From Kordia algicida (lineage in GTDB: Bacteria; Bacteroidota; Bacteroidia; Flavobacteriales; Flavobacteriaceae), in assembly GCF_051013375.1 (NCBI RefSeq), contig NZ_CP142125.1: a stretch of DNA of 64,000 bases. The stretch is one strand, 5' to 3'. The notes beneath the pieces were generated by a model. It saw only the letters and a list, made by a program, of their open reading frames with translations, made no database searches and had not been told where the DNA came from. Below are positions 16,456 through 25,849 of this stretch, one piece after another. The translations under genes were made by a program, and so were the position numbers. How positions within the stretch are numbered: position 1 is the first letter of the stretch; each line of letters starts with the position of its first letter.

Positions 16456-19253
16456 GCGATTTAACATACTTAATACGATATCTTGCTGAAGAAAACAGAA
16501 CTGACGCAAATATTCCTGTAGAAAGATTTGTAAGGTTTGATGATAATTTGATAAATAATGATTTTTTCTATCTAGCGGATGGAAATTCGATTTTCTCAGG
16601 TATAGATTCTTATAACATAATAACTATTACATTAAGAAATAATCAAAGTTTATGGTACAGAGAAACAACATCTGATTTTATATTTTATATCAAACAAACC
16701 ATTAATGATGGAGGTGTAATTGTTCACAAATATCACGAGCTAAATACGAATTCTACATATGATTTTGACTTTACAATTCTTGAAGACACAGATAATTTAT
16801 TTGAGATACCTGTATCTAATAATACATTTAAATATAATACTTATTTAAATATACTCTATCTTATTTTTGAAGAATTAGACGAAGTTGTTTTTGATGGAAA
16901 TAAAGATAATTTTTATTACAAGAGAGTATACTTTAAAGAAATTACCAATGGTGTACATGAATTAAATTATAAAGATAGTTTAGGATTATACAATGACTTT
17001 TGGGACAATGCTACAAGAAAAGTACGCGAAACCAATTTAAATATAAAACAAAGAAGACTTACAATTACATTTGATGAAAATAAAGAAGGTTATGTGTTTA
17101 AGTTTCCTATAATCAGTAAGATAAATACAACAACCAAAAAAATTACGCTAGATTATAATTTTGATAATGATGAACCAATTATTAAGAATAGAATTTTTAA
17201 TACAAATTTTGCTTTTAGACTAGATTTTAATTCATATCAAGCATTTTTATCGTTTTGCAATCAGGTTTATTTTTCTAATGATATCACATTTGATTTAAAT
17301 ATTTTTCCAAAAGTTGAAAGACAATTTTTTGAAGATTATCATTACATTATAACTCAATTAATAAAAGATGCCAAACGAAGTTCTAGATCACTAGCAGATT
17401 TGCTAGATATTTTATGGTATTTACCACGTACTTATATTCAAACAAAAATAGGAATAGGATTTCTTTGGGATTTACTAATTCAGATCATAGAAGAAGATGA
17501 CATCAATAATTTAGGTTTAAACAAAGAAGACTTAGTTACTTATATTTTAAGCAATCTAAGTGAACGATTGCAGCCTGATGATTTTCTTGAAATATTTCTT
17601 TTAAAACTTGTTAATAGCAAAGAAACTCCTTTTAAAAGACTGTTTGAAGAATTGAACACTGATGATTTTAAGTCGTTTGTCAATTTATTTTGGAGTGTTT
17701 GGTCAAAATCATCTTATGCGAGTTTTGATCCAAAAGTGAATCCTGCTATTTCTGAAAATGAAGAAGAAGCTTCTCCTTTGGTGCTTCCTTATACTACAGA
17801 TAAAACATTTGGGTTTTATGATACCAATGCTAGTATTGATTTTACAACAAAGGAAACAGAACTTAGTGTAGCTTTAAAAGTTGATTCTGGAAAAACCAAG
17901 AAAGTTAAAATTGCAAAAAATAGGTACTCAAAAAAAACAATTTACAATTACTACAATTATAAATACCATATTTTTCATCCTGTAGCCATATCTAATGATA
18001 AAAATCCAAAATTTATATACAATAAAAGTGAAGGTCGAAAATTTACCGTACTTCCTGCTTTTGTATTGTTAGCCAATGAAGAAAGTGCTTTCTGGGAAAA
18101 TCTCAAAACTGGGGGTGAATATTTACTAGATGCTGTTACAACACTTTCAGGTATTGGAAACTTAGCCAAGTTTAGACATTTGAGTAAACTTGTAAAACTA
18201 GGACATAAATTAGTCTTGGCTCAAAAAGTTAAAAAAGCGGTTACAGGTTTTGCCGCTATTACTGAAATATCGAGTGGAACAATAAATATACTACTAAAAC
18301 TAAGTGGGCTTAACGATACTAAATTCGGTCAATCGCTTAGTGAAGTGTTATTTTATTTGGAATTACTATCTTTAGGAGGCGAGCTAGCGAATGGATTAAA
18401 AAATGCTGCTAAAAAAGTATTAAAATCAGATGATTTAGGAAAGCATATAGATAATCTTGTTAAAAAAGGAGAGATTGATGAACTCGATAAGATTAACTTT
18501 CATGATGAGCTAAAGCGAATTGTAGGTGATTATGTAGAAGAAATTTCAGTTCTAAGAATAGTTCCTGATTTAAAGAATGCTGCCGAGGTAAAACTATTTA
18601 AAGAGTTAAGAGAATTATTTATAAAAAAATATACTAGTATTATAAAAACCCAATTCCGTCAAACAAGTAAGTTGCTTTTAGCTTGGAAAAATTTAGATGT
18701 AATGAATGCCTTGTCTAAGTCTGAAATAGATGATTTATTGCGACTTAGAACACAGTTTGATAATGTAAAGTCAGATAAAAATATGGCGACCATGATAGCA
18801 ATAGTTGAGGTTAATGGTAAAAAGATTAAAATACCATACACCTCTTTATCAGGATTAGATTTAGCTAAAGGAAATGCCAAATATATTGAAACATCAAAAT
18901 TTGCTGAAAACTTAGGGTTGTCTAAAAAAGAAGCTAACGATTTGTTTAGAGTTGTCGACTCAAAGACAAATAGGCACTCTGTAAGAATTAATGATACGGA
19001 GCATAAAATGCTCCTTAATGTTTCTGAGGATATAGATAAACTTAAAGCAATTTATGGCGTAGATAATGTAAGAGTTTTAGGGATGGAAATGAAAACCTTA
19101 TACTTACCTTGTCATTCCTGTAAAAGGCAAATTATTATTTATAGCGACATGCTTAACATTCCTAAAAATAAAATTAAGGTACAGGCTACTCAAATTGGTA
19201 AAAATGAATATGCTGAAAATGCATATATGTTTAATAAATTTTTAAGCAAATAA
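16452..19253 (+). CDS. Polymorphic toxin with C-terminal nucleic-acid deaminase domain
   Basis: 933 residues without a signal peptide. The first ~530 residues are an Asp/Asn/Phe-rich region with no recognised domain. A Gly/Ala/Leu-rich helical segment (about 555-650, e.g. LLDAVTTLSGIGNLAKF) resembles the pre-toxin segments of contact-dependent toxins. The last ~150 residues look like a deaminase of the XOO_2897/BURPS668_1122 group: DTEHKML (D848, E850, H851) followed by LPCHSC (C887, C890), the zinc-binding and proton-shuttle pattern of cytidine-deaminase-fold toxins. It would deaminate bases in DNA or RNA of a rival. The SUKH immunity gene begins 2 bases after the stop. The delivery route is unknown; the lack of a signal peptide points to a contractile or other non-Sec system. 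Confidence 0.78.
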   Translation: MSDLTYLIRYLAEENRTDANIPVERFVRFDDNLINNDFFYLADGNSIFSGIDSYNIITITLRNNQSLWYRETTSDFIFYIKQTINDGGVIVHKYHELNTNSTYDFDFTILEDTDNLFEIPVSNNTFKYNTYLNILYLIFEELDEVVFDGNKDNFYYKRVYFKEITNGVHELNYKDSLGLYNDFWDNATRKVRETNLNIKQRRLTITFDENKEGYVFKFPIISKINTTTKKITLDYNFDNDEPIIKNRIFNTNFAFRLDFNSYQAFLSFCNQVYFSNDITFDLNIFPKVERQFFEDYHYIITQLIKDAKRSSRSLADLLDILWYLPRTYIQTKIGIGFLWDLLIQIIEEDDINNLGLNKEDLVTYILSNLSERLQPDDFLEIFLLKLVNSKETPFKRLFEELNTDDFKSFVNLFWSVWSKSSYASFDPKVNPAISENEEEASPLVLPYTTDKTFGFYDTNASIDFTTKETELSVALKVDSGKTKKVKIAKNRYSKKTIYNYYNYKYHIFHPVAISNDKNPKFIYNKSEGRKFTVLPAFVLLANEESAFWENLKTGGEYLLDAVTTLSGIGNLAKFRHLSKLVKLGHKLVLAQKVKKAVTGFAAITEISSGTINILLKLSGLNDTKFGQSLSEVLFYLELLSLGGELANGLKNAAKKVLKSDDLGKHIDNLVKKGEIDELDKINFHDELKRIVGDYVEEISVLRIVPDLKNAAEVKLFKELRELFIKKYTSIIKTQFRQTSKLLLAWKNLDVMNALSKSEIDDLLRLRTQFDNVKSDKNMATMIAIVEVNGKKIKIPYTSLSGLDLAKGNAKYIETSKFAENLGLSKKEANDLFRVVDSKTNRHSVRINDTEHKMLLNVSEDIDKLKAIYGVDNVRVLGMEMKTLYLPCHSCKRQIIIYSDMLNIPKNKIKVQATQIGKNEYAENAYMFNKFLSK

Positions 19254-19255
19254 TC

Positions 19256-19744
19256 ATGGAAATACAGTATTTAAAGAATTTAGAGAATACTTCAAAAGTA
19301 GAATATTCTTCGCAGATGATAGAAGGAATATCAGAAGAAAAGATTGCTGAATATGAAACTCAATTAGGAATTATATTCCCATTAGCTTACAAAGAGTTTT
19401 TGTATTTAGCTGGTAGTTATCCTGGGTATTTGGTTTTGTTAGATGGCTTGGCATCTATAGAAGATTTGGCAGATGAAGAATACCAAGCTTATCGTCAGAA
19501 AGCCTATTTAGAACCATTTAATTTTAAAGAAACTAGACCCTATTGGACATTCGCAACAGGCTCGCAAGCCTTTTGGTTTTTTTATTTAGATGAAGATACA
19601 GAAGATCCTATTGTATGGCAAGCGGAGTTGTATGATGTAGGTAGTTATGATTTAAATCATGCAGGTAAAAAACAAACTTTTAGTGAATTTATTAATGACA
19701 TAGTCGATTACTCAAAAGAATATTATAAAGAGATGTACGGGTAG
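19256..19744 (+). CDS. SMI1/KNR4 (SUKH) family immunity protein
   Basis: 162 residues, cytoplasmic and acidic. SUKH features include the N-terminal helix ISEEKIAEYETQLGIIFP with LAYKEFLYLAG, then the beta-rich centre RPYWTFATGSQAFWFF and the DEDTEDPIVW strand, ending in a helix TFSEFINDIVDYSKEYY. The family binds and neutralises many polymorphic toxins, including deaminases. It lies 2 bases after the deaminase toxin gene, so it is very probably the cognate antitoxin made from the same mRNA. Confidence 0.88.
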   Translation: MEIQYLKNLENTSKVEYSSQMIEGISEEKIAEYETQLGIIFPLAYKEFLYLAGSYPGYLVLLDGLASIEDLADEEYQAYRQKAYLEPFNFKETRPYWTFATGSQAFWFFYLDEDTEDPIVWQAELYDVGSYDLNHAGKKQTFSEFINDIVDYSKEYYKEMYG

Positions 19745-20100
19745 TAAGTTTTATTTATACGCAACCCATATTCATTTAAAGTTAATCCCGTATTAAATAT
19801 TCCCACTCTAGGAATAATAAGGTCTAACACTTCATATTATTAAGAAATTAGAAGCTAAAAGTATGGTTGTACTCAAAAAAAAGCAAATCATAGAGAAAGT
19901 AAAGCAACATTTATAATGAATCATTTTGAGTTCCTGATATTGAACGGAAAAATGGAGGATTTACAGAAGGATATTACGCAAGATGTATAATTCATGTAAA
20001 AACAGAGGATATATTGTACATCATAGTTATTTAGAAATAGATGGTACTTTAAATTAAATCTTATACTAAAAAGAGAAAGATTGATATATTTAGCAGTTAT
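19745..20100. other. Gene-free stretch with a probable decayed gene
   Basis: 356 bases between two immunity genes. Short coding-like stretches are interrupted by stops, for example one around 19950-20040 reading GGFTEGYYARCIIHVKTEDI before a stop. This looks like a relic of a toxin tip or further immunity gene, as is common downstream of polymorphic toxins, but the identity cannot be fixed. Confidence 0.4.
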
Positions 20101-20437
20101 ATGCAAACAGACAAAGAAATGCTAGAAATAGCAGAAAAGTATTTAATAAGAATGACGGACGACGACAATATAGAAGCCGTCATACTTCATATTGAAAAAA
20201 AAGAATATGATAACATCTATTTCTTTAACAATAAAAAATATATCGAAACTGGTGAGTTTAGATATGCTACAGGCAATAATGCTCCCTTTTTTAGTAGAAA
20301 AAGTAAAACGCAGAGTTGTCCAATTTGGCACTTTAGGAAAACTAAAACTTCAGATAGAAGCTTATGAAAACGGAGCATTTACGGGAGCCTTAGATACATA
20401 TTGGTATCCAGATGAAGACAGATTCAGTCATAAATAA
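20101..20437 (+). pseudogene. Imm35/YrhB-like immunity protein gene with a frameshift in a T run
   Basis: The first frame gives MQTDKEMLEIAEKYLI...YATGNNAPF and then runs into SRKSKTQ and a stop; a second frame continues LVEKVKRRVVQFGTLGKLK through to ALDTYWYPDEDRFSHK. Removing one T from the six at 20287-20292 joins them as NNAPFLVEKVKRRVVQFGT. This matches the core of YrhB/Imm35-type immunity proteins (GN-PFLVDK..G.V...GT). The restored protein would be about 111 residues. It probably guards against a toxin tip no longer present, or one held elsewhere. A sequencing indel is the main alternative to a true pseudogene. Confidence 0.6.
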
Positions 20438-20465
20438 CTTCTAATAATATTTACAGATTTAATAT

Positions 20466-20493
20466 AAAACCACGCTACTTGGCGTGGTTTTTT
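20466..20493 (+). terminator. Rho-independent terminator of the toxin/immunity cassette
   Basis: AAAACCACGC (20466-20475) and GCGTGGTTTT (20482-20491) form a 10-bp stem with a 6-base loop running into six T. It lies 29 bases after the Imm35-like frame and marks the end of the cassette. Confidence 0.9.
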
Positions 20494-20678
20494 AGGACGA
20501 TACAATTCAAAATCTTCGAAATTTAAATGTGTTAGAGTAGGAGTGTTATACACTAATCAACTAACTAACTGTTCGTAATAAATAGTTAAATAAGCTAAAA
20601 ATTACACGATATGAGTTAAGCAAAATCCTTTAAATAGTTCATCTTTGTTTACAACAATAAATAAAACTGAAACTACAC

Positions 20679-20882
20679 ATGAACAAAACAATCAAACTTA
20701 TCTTATTAATCGCTGGAATTGCATTAATTGGATACGGAATATACACAATGATAGCACCTGAAGTTTCTTTAAGTTTAGGACCAATAGATGCAGAAGTACA
20801 AGATAATAATAACGCATACATTGCTATTGGATTTGGTGTTGTTGCTCTACTTGTTGGATTAATCGCTGGGAAAAAAGCATAA
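20679..20882 (+). CDS. Small two-helix membrane protein
   Basis: 67 residues with two hydrophobic helices (about 5-25 and 45-64) linked by an acidic loop with PEVSLSLGPIDAEV. The end AGKKA is cytoplasmic by charge. There are 3 bases between its stop and the start of the PPDK-like gene, so the two are co-transcribed. The family is not recognised; it may anchor or assist its neighbour. Confidence 0.65.
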   Translation: MNKTIKLILLIAGIALIGYGIYTMIAPEVSLSLGPIDAEVQDNNNAYIAIGFGVVALLVGLIAGKKA

Positions 20883-20885
20883 CAC

Positions 20886-23789
20886 ATGATAAAAAAAATC
20901 ACATTACTTTTCTGTGTCATTTTTGGATGTTGTTTACATGCTCAAGAGAAAACGACTTCGCAAATCAAAAATCTTATTGAAGATTATAAAAAAGATCGTC
21001 GCGGACCGTACAGCGGAATCAATTGGTTTTGTGAAAACGGAAGCATCAGAGAAGCAAGAGATCCATGTCCAGACAGTATTGGTGGCGGAATACAACATGC
21101 AAGTTTTAAAAGAAGTGCAATCGATTTACGAAAAAGCAATCATTTGTTTTTTGGTGAAATTCTAGCTTCTTTAACGCTTCAAGAGTTTTTAGATGCTTCT
21201 AATAATTTCAGCCGATTGAAACAATATCAAATCGGAAAATATCTTGCAAGCATTGACGATGGTTGGGTTTTGCGACGCGCACAATATTACAGAGGCGCAT
21301 TTCAAAGTGAAGACGAACAAGAATGGGGAAAAGATTTTTTTGAAACCTTATTTATAGATGACCAATTTTTACATAGCAATTATTTTTTAGCAAGACAAGC
21401 ACTAAAAGACGTTCCGCATAATGGAGATAACAATCTGGCGCAAGACATGCGAAGCGAATCTAAATTACTTGCTGAAGACATTCCTTCTTTTATGGATGTT
21501 CGAATAAAAATTCATGGGCAACCAGATGCTTCTGATATTGCTCTCGTAGAAAGTTATCTAGCAAAACACAACGCAAAACTTTCCGACAAGGAGAAAAAAG
21601 ATTTTTCAAAACTATTACAAACCATGCGTGAATATTACGCGCCTATCAACTTTGCAAAATTGCTGAATGATGTAAATTTAATTTCAGAAAAAAATTATAC
21701 AATACAACAACTTACAACTTTCCTAAAAACATACAATACAGAGGCTTCTCCCAAGACATTGGTGACAGAAATCTCAAAACTATTATATGAAATTCGATCA
21801 GGAGTAAACACCTTTAAAAATAACAAAGACAGATTAAAGCTATTAGACATTTCTAACGAATTGGAACACATTCTACTCAAAGAAGTGCAACGTTGGGAAG
21901 TGGTTACTTTAGAAGACAATTTGGAAAAAATAAACGCTTTGGTTTGTGCTTCTGCAGGAACAGGTTTGATTGAAAACTGGGAATACAGTGCTATTGAAAC
22001 AAAACTCAGCGAAAGTCTTTCAAACAACGATTTAAGTATTGAAACGCTCAACAGCATTCTAAGTCAAGCCAGAAGTATTGTGGAATGGAGTACTTCCATG
22101 GTAAAAGCAACGTATCAAAAAGATGTGGATATATACACAACTTTTGAACCGAAGACATACAGTTTTATTGATGATAGAGTTCGCAGTAGTATCGCACTAA
22201 GCTTAGGAGAAACAGTAAGTGATTTGGGAGCATTTGTCTCTAAAATGTCCAATATTAACAATCAAGTAATGTCCATTGACAATCAAACAGCAATTAGAGG
22301 ATTGAATCCTGGTTATGCTTTTGGTGAATTGGTGGTGGTAGATGGAAATCCTGACAACATTGAAGTAAGTACCGACAAAATTTACATTTTTGAAAAACCG
22401 CCGCACGATTTAAAACCTGTGGCAGGAATTATGACAGTTTCAGAAGGAAATCTAGTATCGCACGTGCAATTATTGGCACGTAACTTAGGAATTCCTAATA
22501 CAGTATTATCGTATGAGAATTTGAAAGCGTTGAAAAAGTACCATGGTAAAAAGGTATTCTATGCAGTTTCTAACAAAGGAAATGTAGTCTTAAAAACGGA
22601 AAGTGACATGTTAGCAAACGAAACGGCACTTTTTAGTAAAAAAGAACGCAGCAAAAATGTCATTGAAGTTCCTATCAAAGATATCCGATTAGACGTTTCA
22701 AAAGTCATCAACATGCGTGATGTAAACGCTTCCGATTCTGGAAAACTTTGTGGGCCAAAAGCAGCAAATCTTGGAGAATTAAAAGAATTATTTCCTGACC
22801 AAGTTGTAGAAGGACTCATTATTCCTTTCGGATTATTCCGATCGCACATGAACCAAACCATGCCAAACGAAGGAATGAGTTATTGGACGTATCTAAATAG
22901 TACATTCGCGGAAGCAGATAAAATGCGCAAAAACAATTCATCAGAAGATAAAGTAGAAGCTTTCCTTTTGGCAAATTTGAAAAAATTACACGATGCCATC
23001 ATTCAAATGCCACTCGATGCTGATTTTAAACGTGATTTATACACAAGTTTCAAAAGTACTTTTGGTGGCAAAATGGGCGAAGTTCCTGTATTTTTACGAA
23101 GTGATACCAACATGGAAGATTTAAAGGAATTTACGGGTGCAGGTCTAAATTTGACGCTTTTCAACATCAAAGATGAAGATGAAATCATCAAAGGAATCAA
23201 GCGTGTTTGGGCGTCTGCATATACAGAGCGTAGTTTTAAATGGCGACAAAAATACCTGTCAAATCCTGAAAATGTTTTTCCTTCAATACTTATCATTCCG
23301 AGTGTCGATGTCGATTATTCTGGCGTGATGATTACCAAAGGAATCAACTCCGGAAATGATGAAGATTTAACGGTTGCATTCAGTCGAGGTGCTGGTGGCG
23401 CTGTAGATGGTCAATCTGCAGAAACAAGACTTATTACCAAAACAGAAAACTATTTATTAGCACCTGCACGACAGCCAAATTACATCCGATTGCCAAATTA
23501 TGGCGGCACAAAACAACATTATACATCGTTTGAATCGCCAATTTTAAATGAACAAAATATAGCAGACATTCGCAAGATCGCTGAAAGAGTTCGAGCAAAA
23601 ATGACTGAACATACCGCTTCTGTAAATCAAGCGTATGATGTAGAATTCGGATTTAAGGACAACAAATTATGGTTGTTTCAAATTCGTCCGTTCGTAGAAA
23701 ACAAAAAAGCGAAAAGTTCGGAGTATTTACAATCAATCACACCAAAAATAGATGCCGAAAAAATGGTTTCGATTAACACAAAATTATAA
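20886..23789 (+). CDS. Exported PEP-synthase/PPDK-like protein with reversed domain order
   Basis: 967 residues. Signal peptide 1-20 (LLFCVIFGCCLHAQ). Residues ~20-460 are a helical region not recognised. A PEP-utilising-enzyme phosphohistidine domain (about 470-560) contains GNLVSHVQLLARNLGIPN (phospho-His about 526). A PPDK/PEP synthase N-terminal ATP-grasp domain follows (about 635-950), with CGPKAANLGEL, VFLRSDTNMEDL, GAGLNL and FSRGAGGAVDGQSAETRLI. In classical PPDK the ATP-grasp precedes the mobile His domain, so the order is reversed, and the C-terminal TIM barrel that binds PEP/pyruvate is absent. The signal peptide would put an ATP-dependent phosphotransferase outside the cytoplasm, where ATP is scarce. 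It is followed with 1 base spacing by a serine hydrolase gene. Confidence 0.82.
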   Translation: MIKKITLLFCVIFGCCLHAQEKTTSQIKNLIEDYKKDRRGPYSGINWFCENGSIREARDPCPDSIGGGIQHASFKRSAIDLRKSNHLFFGEILASLTLQEFLDASNNFSRLKQYQIGKYLASIDDGWVLRRAQYYRGAFQSEDEQEWGKDFFETLFIDDQFLHSNYFLARQALKDVPHNGDNNLAQDMRSESKLLAEDIPSFMDVRIKIHGQPDASDIALVESYLAKHNAKLSDKEKKDFSKLLQTMREYYAPINFAKLLNDVNLISEKNYTIQQLTTFLKTYNTEASPKTLVTEISKLLYEIRSGVNTFKNNKDRLKLLDISNELEHILLKEVQRWEVVTLEDNLEKINALVCASAGTGLIENWEYSAIETKLSESLSNNDLSIETLNSILSQARSIVEWSTSMVKATYQKDVDIYTTFEPKTYSFIDDRVRSSIALSLGETVSDLGAFVSKMSNINNQVMSIDNQTAIRGLNPGYAFGELVVVDGNPDNIEVSTDKIYIFEKPPHDLKPVAGIMTVSEGNLVSHVQLLARNLGIPNTVLSYENLKALKKYHGKKVFYAVSNKGNVVLKTESDMLANETALFSKKERSKNVIEVPIKDIRLDVSKVINMRDVNASDSGKLCGPKAANLGELKELFPDQVVEGLIIPFGLFRSHMNQTMPNEGMSYWTYLNSTFAEADKMRKNNSSEDKVEAFLLANLKKLHDAIIQMPLDADFKRDLYTSFKSTFGGKMGEVPVFLRSDTNMEDLKEFTGAGLNLTLFNIKDEDEIIKGIKRVWASAYTERSFKWRQKYLSNPENVFPSILIIPSVDVDYSGVMITKGINSGNDEDLTVAFSRGAGGAVDGQSAETRLITKTENYLLAPARQPNYIRLPNYGGTKQHYTSFESPILNEQNIADIRKIAERVRAKMTEHTASVNQAYDVEFGFKDNKLWLFQIRPFVENKKAKSSEYLQSITPKIDAEKMVSINTKL

Positions 23790-23790
23790 C

Positions 23791-25116
23791 ATGAAAAAAC
23801 TACTTTACATAACTGTTGCGCTATGTATTTTAATCTCTTTCGGATTTATTTCGTATCCGATTGATGGTTATGAGCGTACAGGAATCAAGCGTTTGTATCA
23901 ATTGCGACAAATGCAACTAGACAGCGTTCCATACAATCGAATTCCGTTTGGAGCATATAAAAAGTTAGACGAAATAAAACTAAATTTAGCCACAAACAAC
24001 GAAGATAGTATTGACAGAATTTTAGTTGATGATGCCGAATTTATGCGTGAAGTAAAACGCTTAATTCCTGGCGGAGCGTATTCTGTGGCAATATTAGACA
24101 TGAGTAATCCGGATGCATTAAAATATGCTTCACATCGAGAAAATGTAGGTTATCAACCTGGAAGTGTTGGGAAAATTGCCGTATTGAATGCAGTTTTTAC
24201 ACAAATGGCAAAAATATGTCCCGATTCTTTTGAAGAACGTATTGCATACCTAAAAGGAATTGAAGTTTCTGCACGTTATTGGGGAACAGGCGATCATCAC
24301 ACGGTGCCAATTTATGATATTGAGAATGATAAATTAACCAAAAGACGTGTTCGCGCAGACGATAAATTTTCACTATTTGAATGGCTAGATCACATGGTTT
24401 CTGTGAGTAATAACGGAGCCGCAAGTGTATTGTACAGAGAAGCAATGTTGATGGCGGCTTTTGAAGAAGATTATGTAAATTTAACGGAAGAAGATGGCGA
24501 ACGATATTTTAAGGAAACACCACGAGATTCGCTGACAAACTTAGCCAATACTGTAGTAAATGAACCATTACGTAAATTGGGAATTTCTGAAGATGATTGG
24601 CGCTTGGGCGGAATGTTTACACGACCTGCAGGACGTTATGTAGGAAGAAAAGGAGGAAGCATTGGAACGCCAAGAGGTTTGATGAAATTTTTAGTAAAAC
24701 TAGAACAAGGAAAAGTTGTGGATGAAGCTTCTAGTCTAGAAATGAAACGTTTGTTGTACTTAACTGACAGACGTATTCGCTATGCACGATCGAGAAAATT
24801 AGACAGCGCATCGGTATATTTTAAATCGGGAAGTTACTATAAATGTGATCGTGAAAAGAATCCGAATTGTGCTAAATACGCAGGAAACGTATTCAATTAT
24901 ATGAATTCTGTAATCATTGTAGAACATTCAAATGGTATAAAATATATTGTTTGTTTGATGAGCAATGTGTTGAATAAAAATTCGGCAGGTGCACACATGT
25001 ACTTGGCAAGTAAGATTGATAATTTAATCACGAAAAATAATGACGATTTGGTCGTTTTAGACGAAAATTATAAAGACCCTGAAGATGAAGGCGGAAATGA
25101 AGGCGACGGGAATTAG
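23791..25116 (+). CDS. Class A beta-lactamase-fold serine hydrolase, exported
   Basis: 442 residues from ATG 23791, 1 base after the previous stop; an upstream in-frame ATG lies inside the PPDK-like gene. An N-terminal signal or anchor (LLYITVALCILISFGFISY) comes first. Penicilloyl-serine hydrolase motifs follow: SVGK (S125, K128), SNN (S206) and KSG (K345). The sequence is longer than true class A beta-lactamases and lacks the EXXLN Omega-loop motif, so D,D-peptidase or amidohydrolase activity on envelope components is as likely as antibiotic resistance. The tail is acidic (DPEDEGGNEGDGN). It forms an operon with the PPDK-like protein. Confidence 0.8.
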   Translation: MKKLLYITVALCILISFGFISYPIDGYERTGIKRLYQLRQMQLDSVPYNRIPFGAYKKLDEIKLNLATNNEDSIDRILVDDAEFMREVKRLIPGGAYSVAILDMSNPDALKYASHRENVGYQPGSVGKIAVLNAVFTQMAKICPDSFEERIAYLKGIEVSARYWGTGDHHTVPIYDIENDKLTKRRVRADDKFSLFEWLDHMVSVSNNGAASVLYREAMLMAAFEEDYVNLTEEDGERYFKETPRDSLTNLANTVVNEPLRKLGISEDDWRLGGMFTRPAGRYVGRKGGSIGTPRGLMKFLVKLEQGKVVDEASSLEMKRLLYLTDRRIRYARSRKLDSASVYFKSGSYYKCDREKNPNCAKYAGNVFNYMNSVIIVEHSNGIKYIVCLMSNVLNKNSAGAHMYLASKIDNLITKNNDDLVVLDENYKDPEDEGGNEGDGN

Positions 25117-25151
25117 CTAGAAAATTCCATCAGATTTTAATACTAGATATC

Positions 25152-25192
25152 TAAAAGCTGTTTTTGCTGAAAAGTAAAAATGGCTTTTTTTT
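25152..25192 (+). terminator. Probable terminator after the serine hydrolase gene
   Basis: AAAAGC...TTTTT pairs with AAAAA...GCTTTT around a short loop, with a TG/TG internal mismatch, and runs into eight T near 25185-25192. Confidence 0.55.
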
Positions 25193-25194
25193 AT

Positions 25195-25354
25195 GAAGTG
25201 ATTTAAACTTTTTTGATTTGCTAAAAAATTGCTGTTTTCAGCCCTATTTTTGACTTTTTTTCGTTCCGTAGCGCTGCTATGAAACTCAAAAAAGTCTTCA
25301 ACAGTACTTAAAACTTCTAATTTTCGCTTAAACCAGAAAAATTTAAATCACTTC
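25195..25354. repeat. 160-bp dispersed palindromic (MITE-like) element, long copy
   Basis: Perfect terminal inverted repeats GAAGTGATTTAAA (25195-25207) and TTTAAATCACTTC (25342-25354). An inner inverted pair, GACTTTTTT near 25252 with AAAAAAGTC near 25288, flanks a loop containing CGTTCCGTAGCGCTGCTATG. Both ends, 25 and 18 bases long, recur in reverse orientation at 60866-60914. No transposase lies nearby. Confidence 0.7.
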
Positions 25355-25824
25355 TATGTCAAATTTAAATTATCCATTACAGTTTCATAGATGTTTTCTG
25401 CCATGTGCTTACCTTTCTGTTCATATTTATTATTAAAGTGAATTTCATTTTGAAACTTAGGCCATTTTCCTGTTTTTTTGCGAACAATGTATGCCAATTC
25501 TGCTTCAATATTTTCAGTCTGCTCTTTATTCAACGCTGGGAAATTCCAGATAAACACGCGAATTTCTTCCTGATCTTTCCATTTGTATCCGTGATATCCT
25601 TTTTTAGGACTTCCTTTCAATCCACTATTTAATCTGTTTTTAATTCGGTCACGTGTTGTGCCGATGTACACAATATTTTTCTGCCATGTAATGACATAGA
25701 TTTTATAATCTGATCCAGTTAATGGACTTGACAGTGTTGCTAGTATTTTTCCTGACTTAAATTCAGTCCAACTTTCAATTTTTCTATTTTTTAAACGGAG
25801 ATTAAATATATAAGGATTTTGCAT
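25354..25824 (-). CDS. GIY-YIG nuclease-fold protein
   Basis: 156 residues. The GIY-YIG pattern is present with substitutions: KIYVITW...NIVYIG (about residues 41-55), then RDRIKNRLNSG with the conserved Arg, HGYKW, and IEAELAYIVRKKTGKWPKFQNEIHF with the conserved Glu and Asn. Such stand-alone proteins cut DNA or act in repair; the substrate cannot be told. It is 25 bases after the transporter gene and probably at the end of its operon. The stop abuts the palindromic element. The last residues (...VMDNLNLT) may be encoded within the repeat edge. Confidence 0.75.
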   Translation of the reverse strand: MQNPYIFNLRLKNRKIESWTEFKSGKILATLSSPLTGSDYKIYVITWQKNIVYIGTTRDRIKNRLNSGLKGSPKKGYHGYKWKDQEEIRVFIWNFPALNKEQTENIEAELAYIVRKKTGKWPKFQNEIHFNNKYEQKGKHMAENIYETVMDNLNLT

Positions 25825-25849
25825 TGAGGTATTTTATGAAATCACTAAG

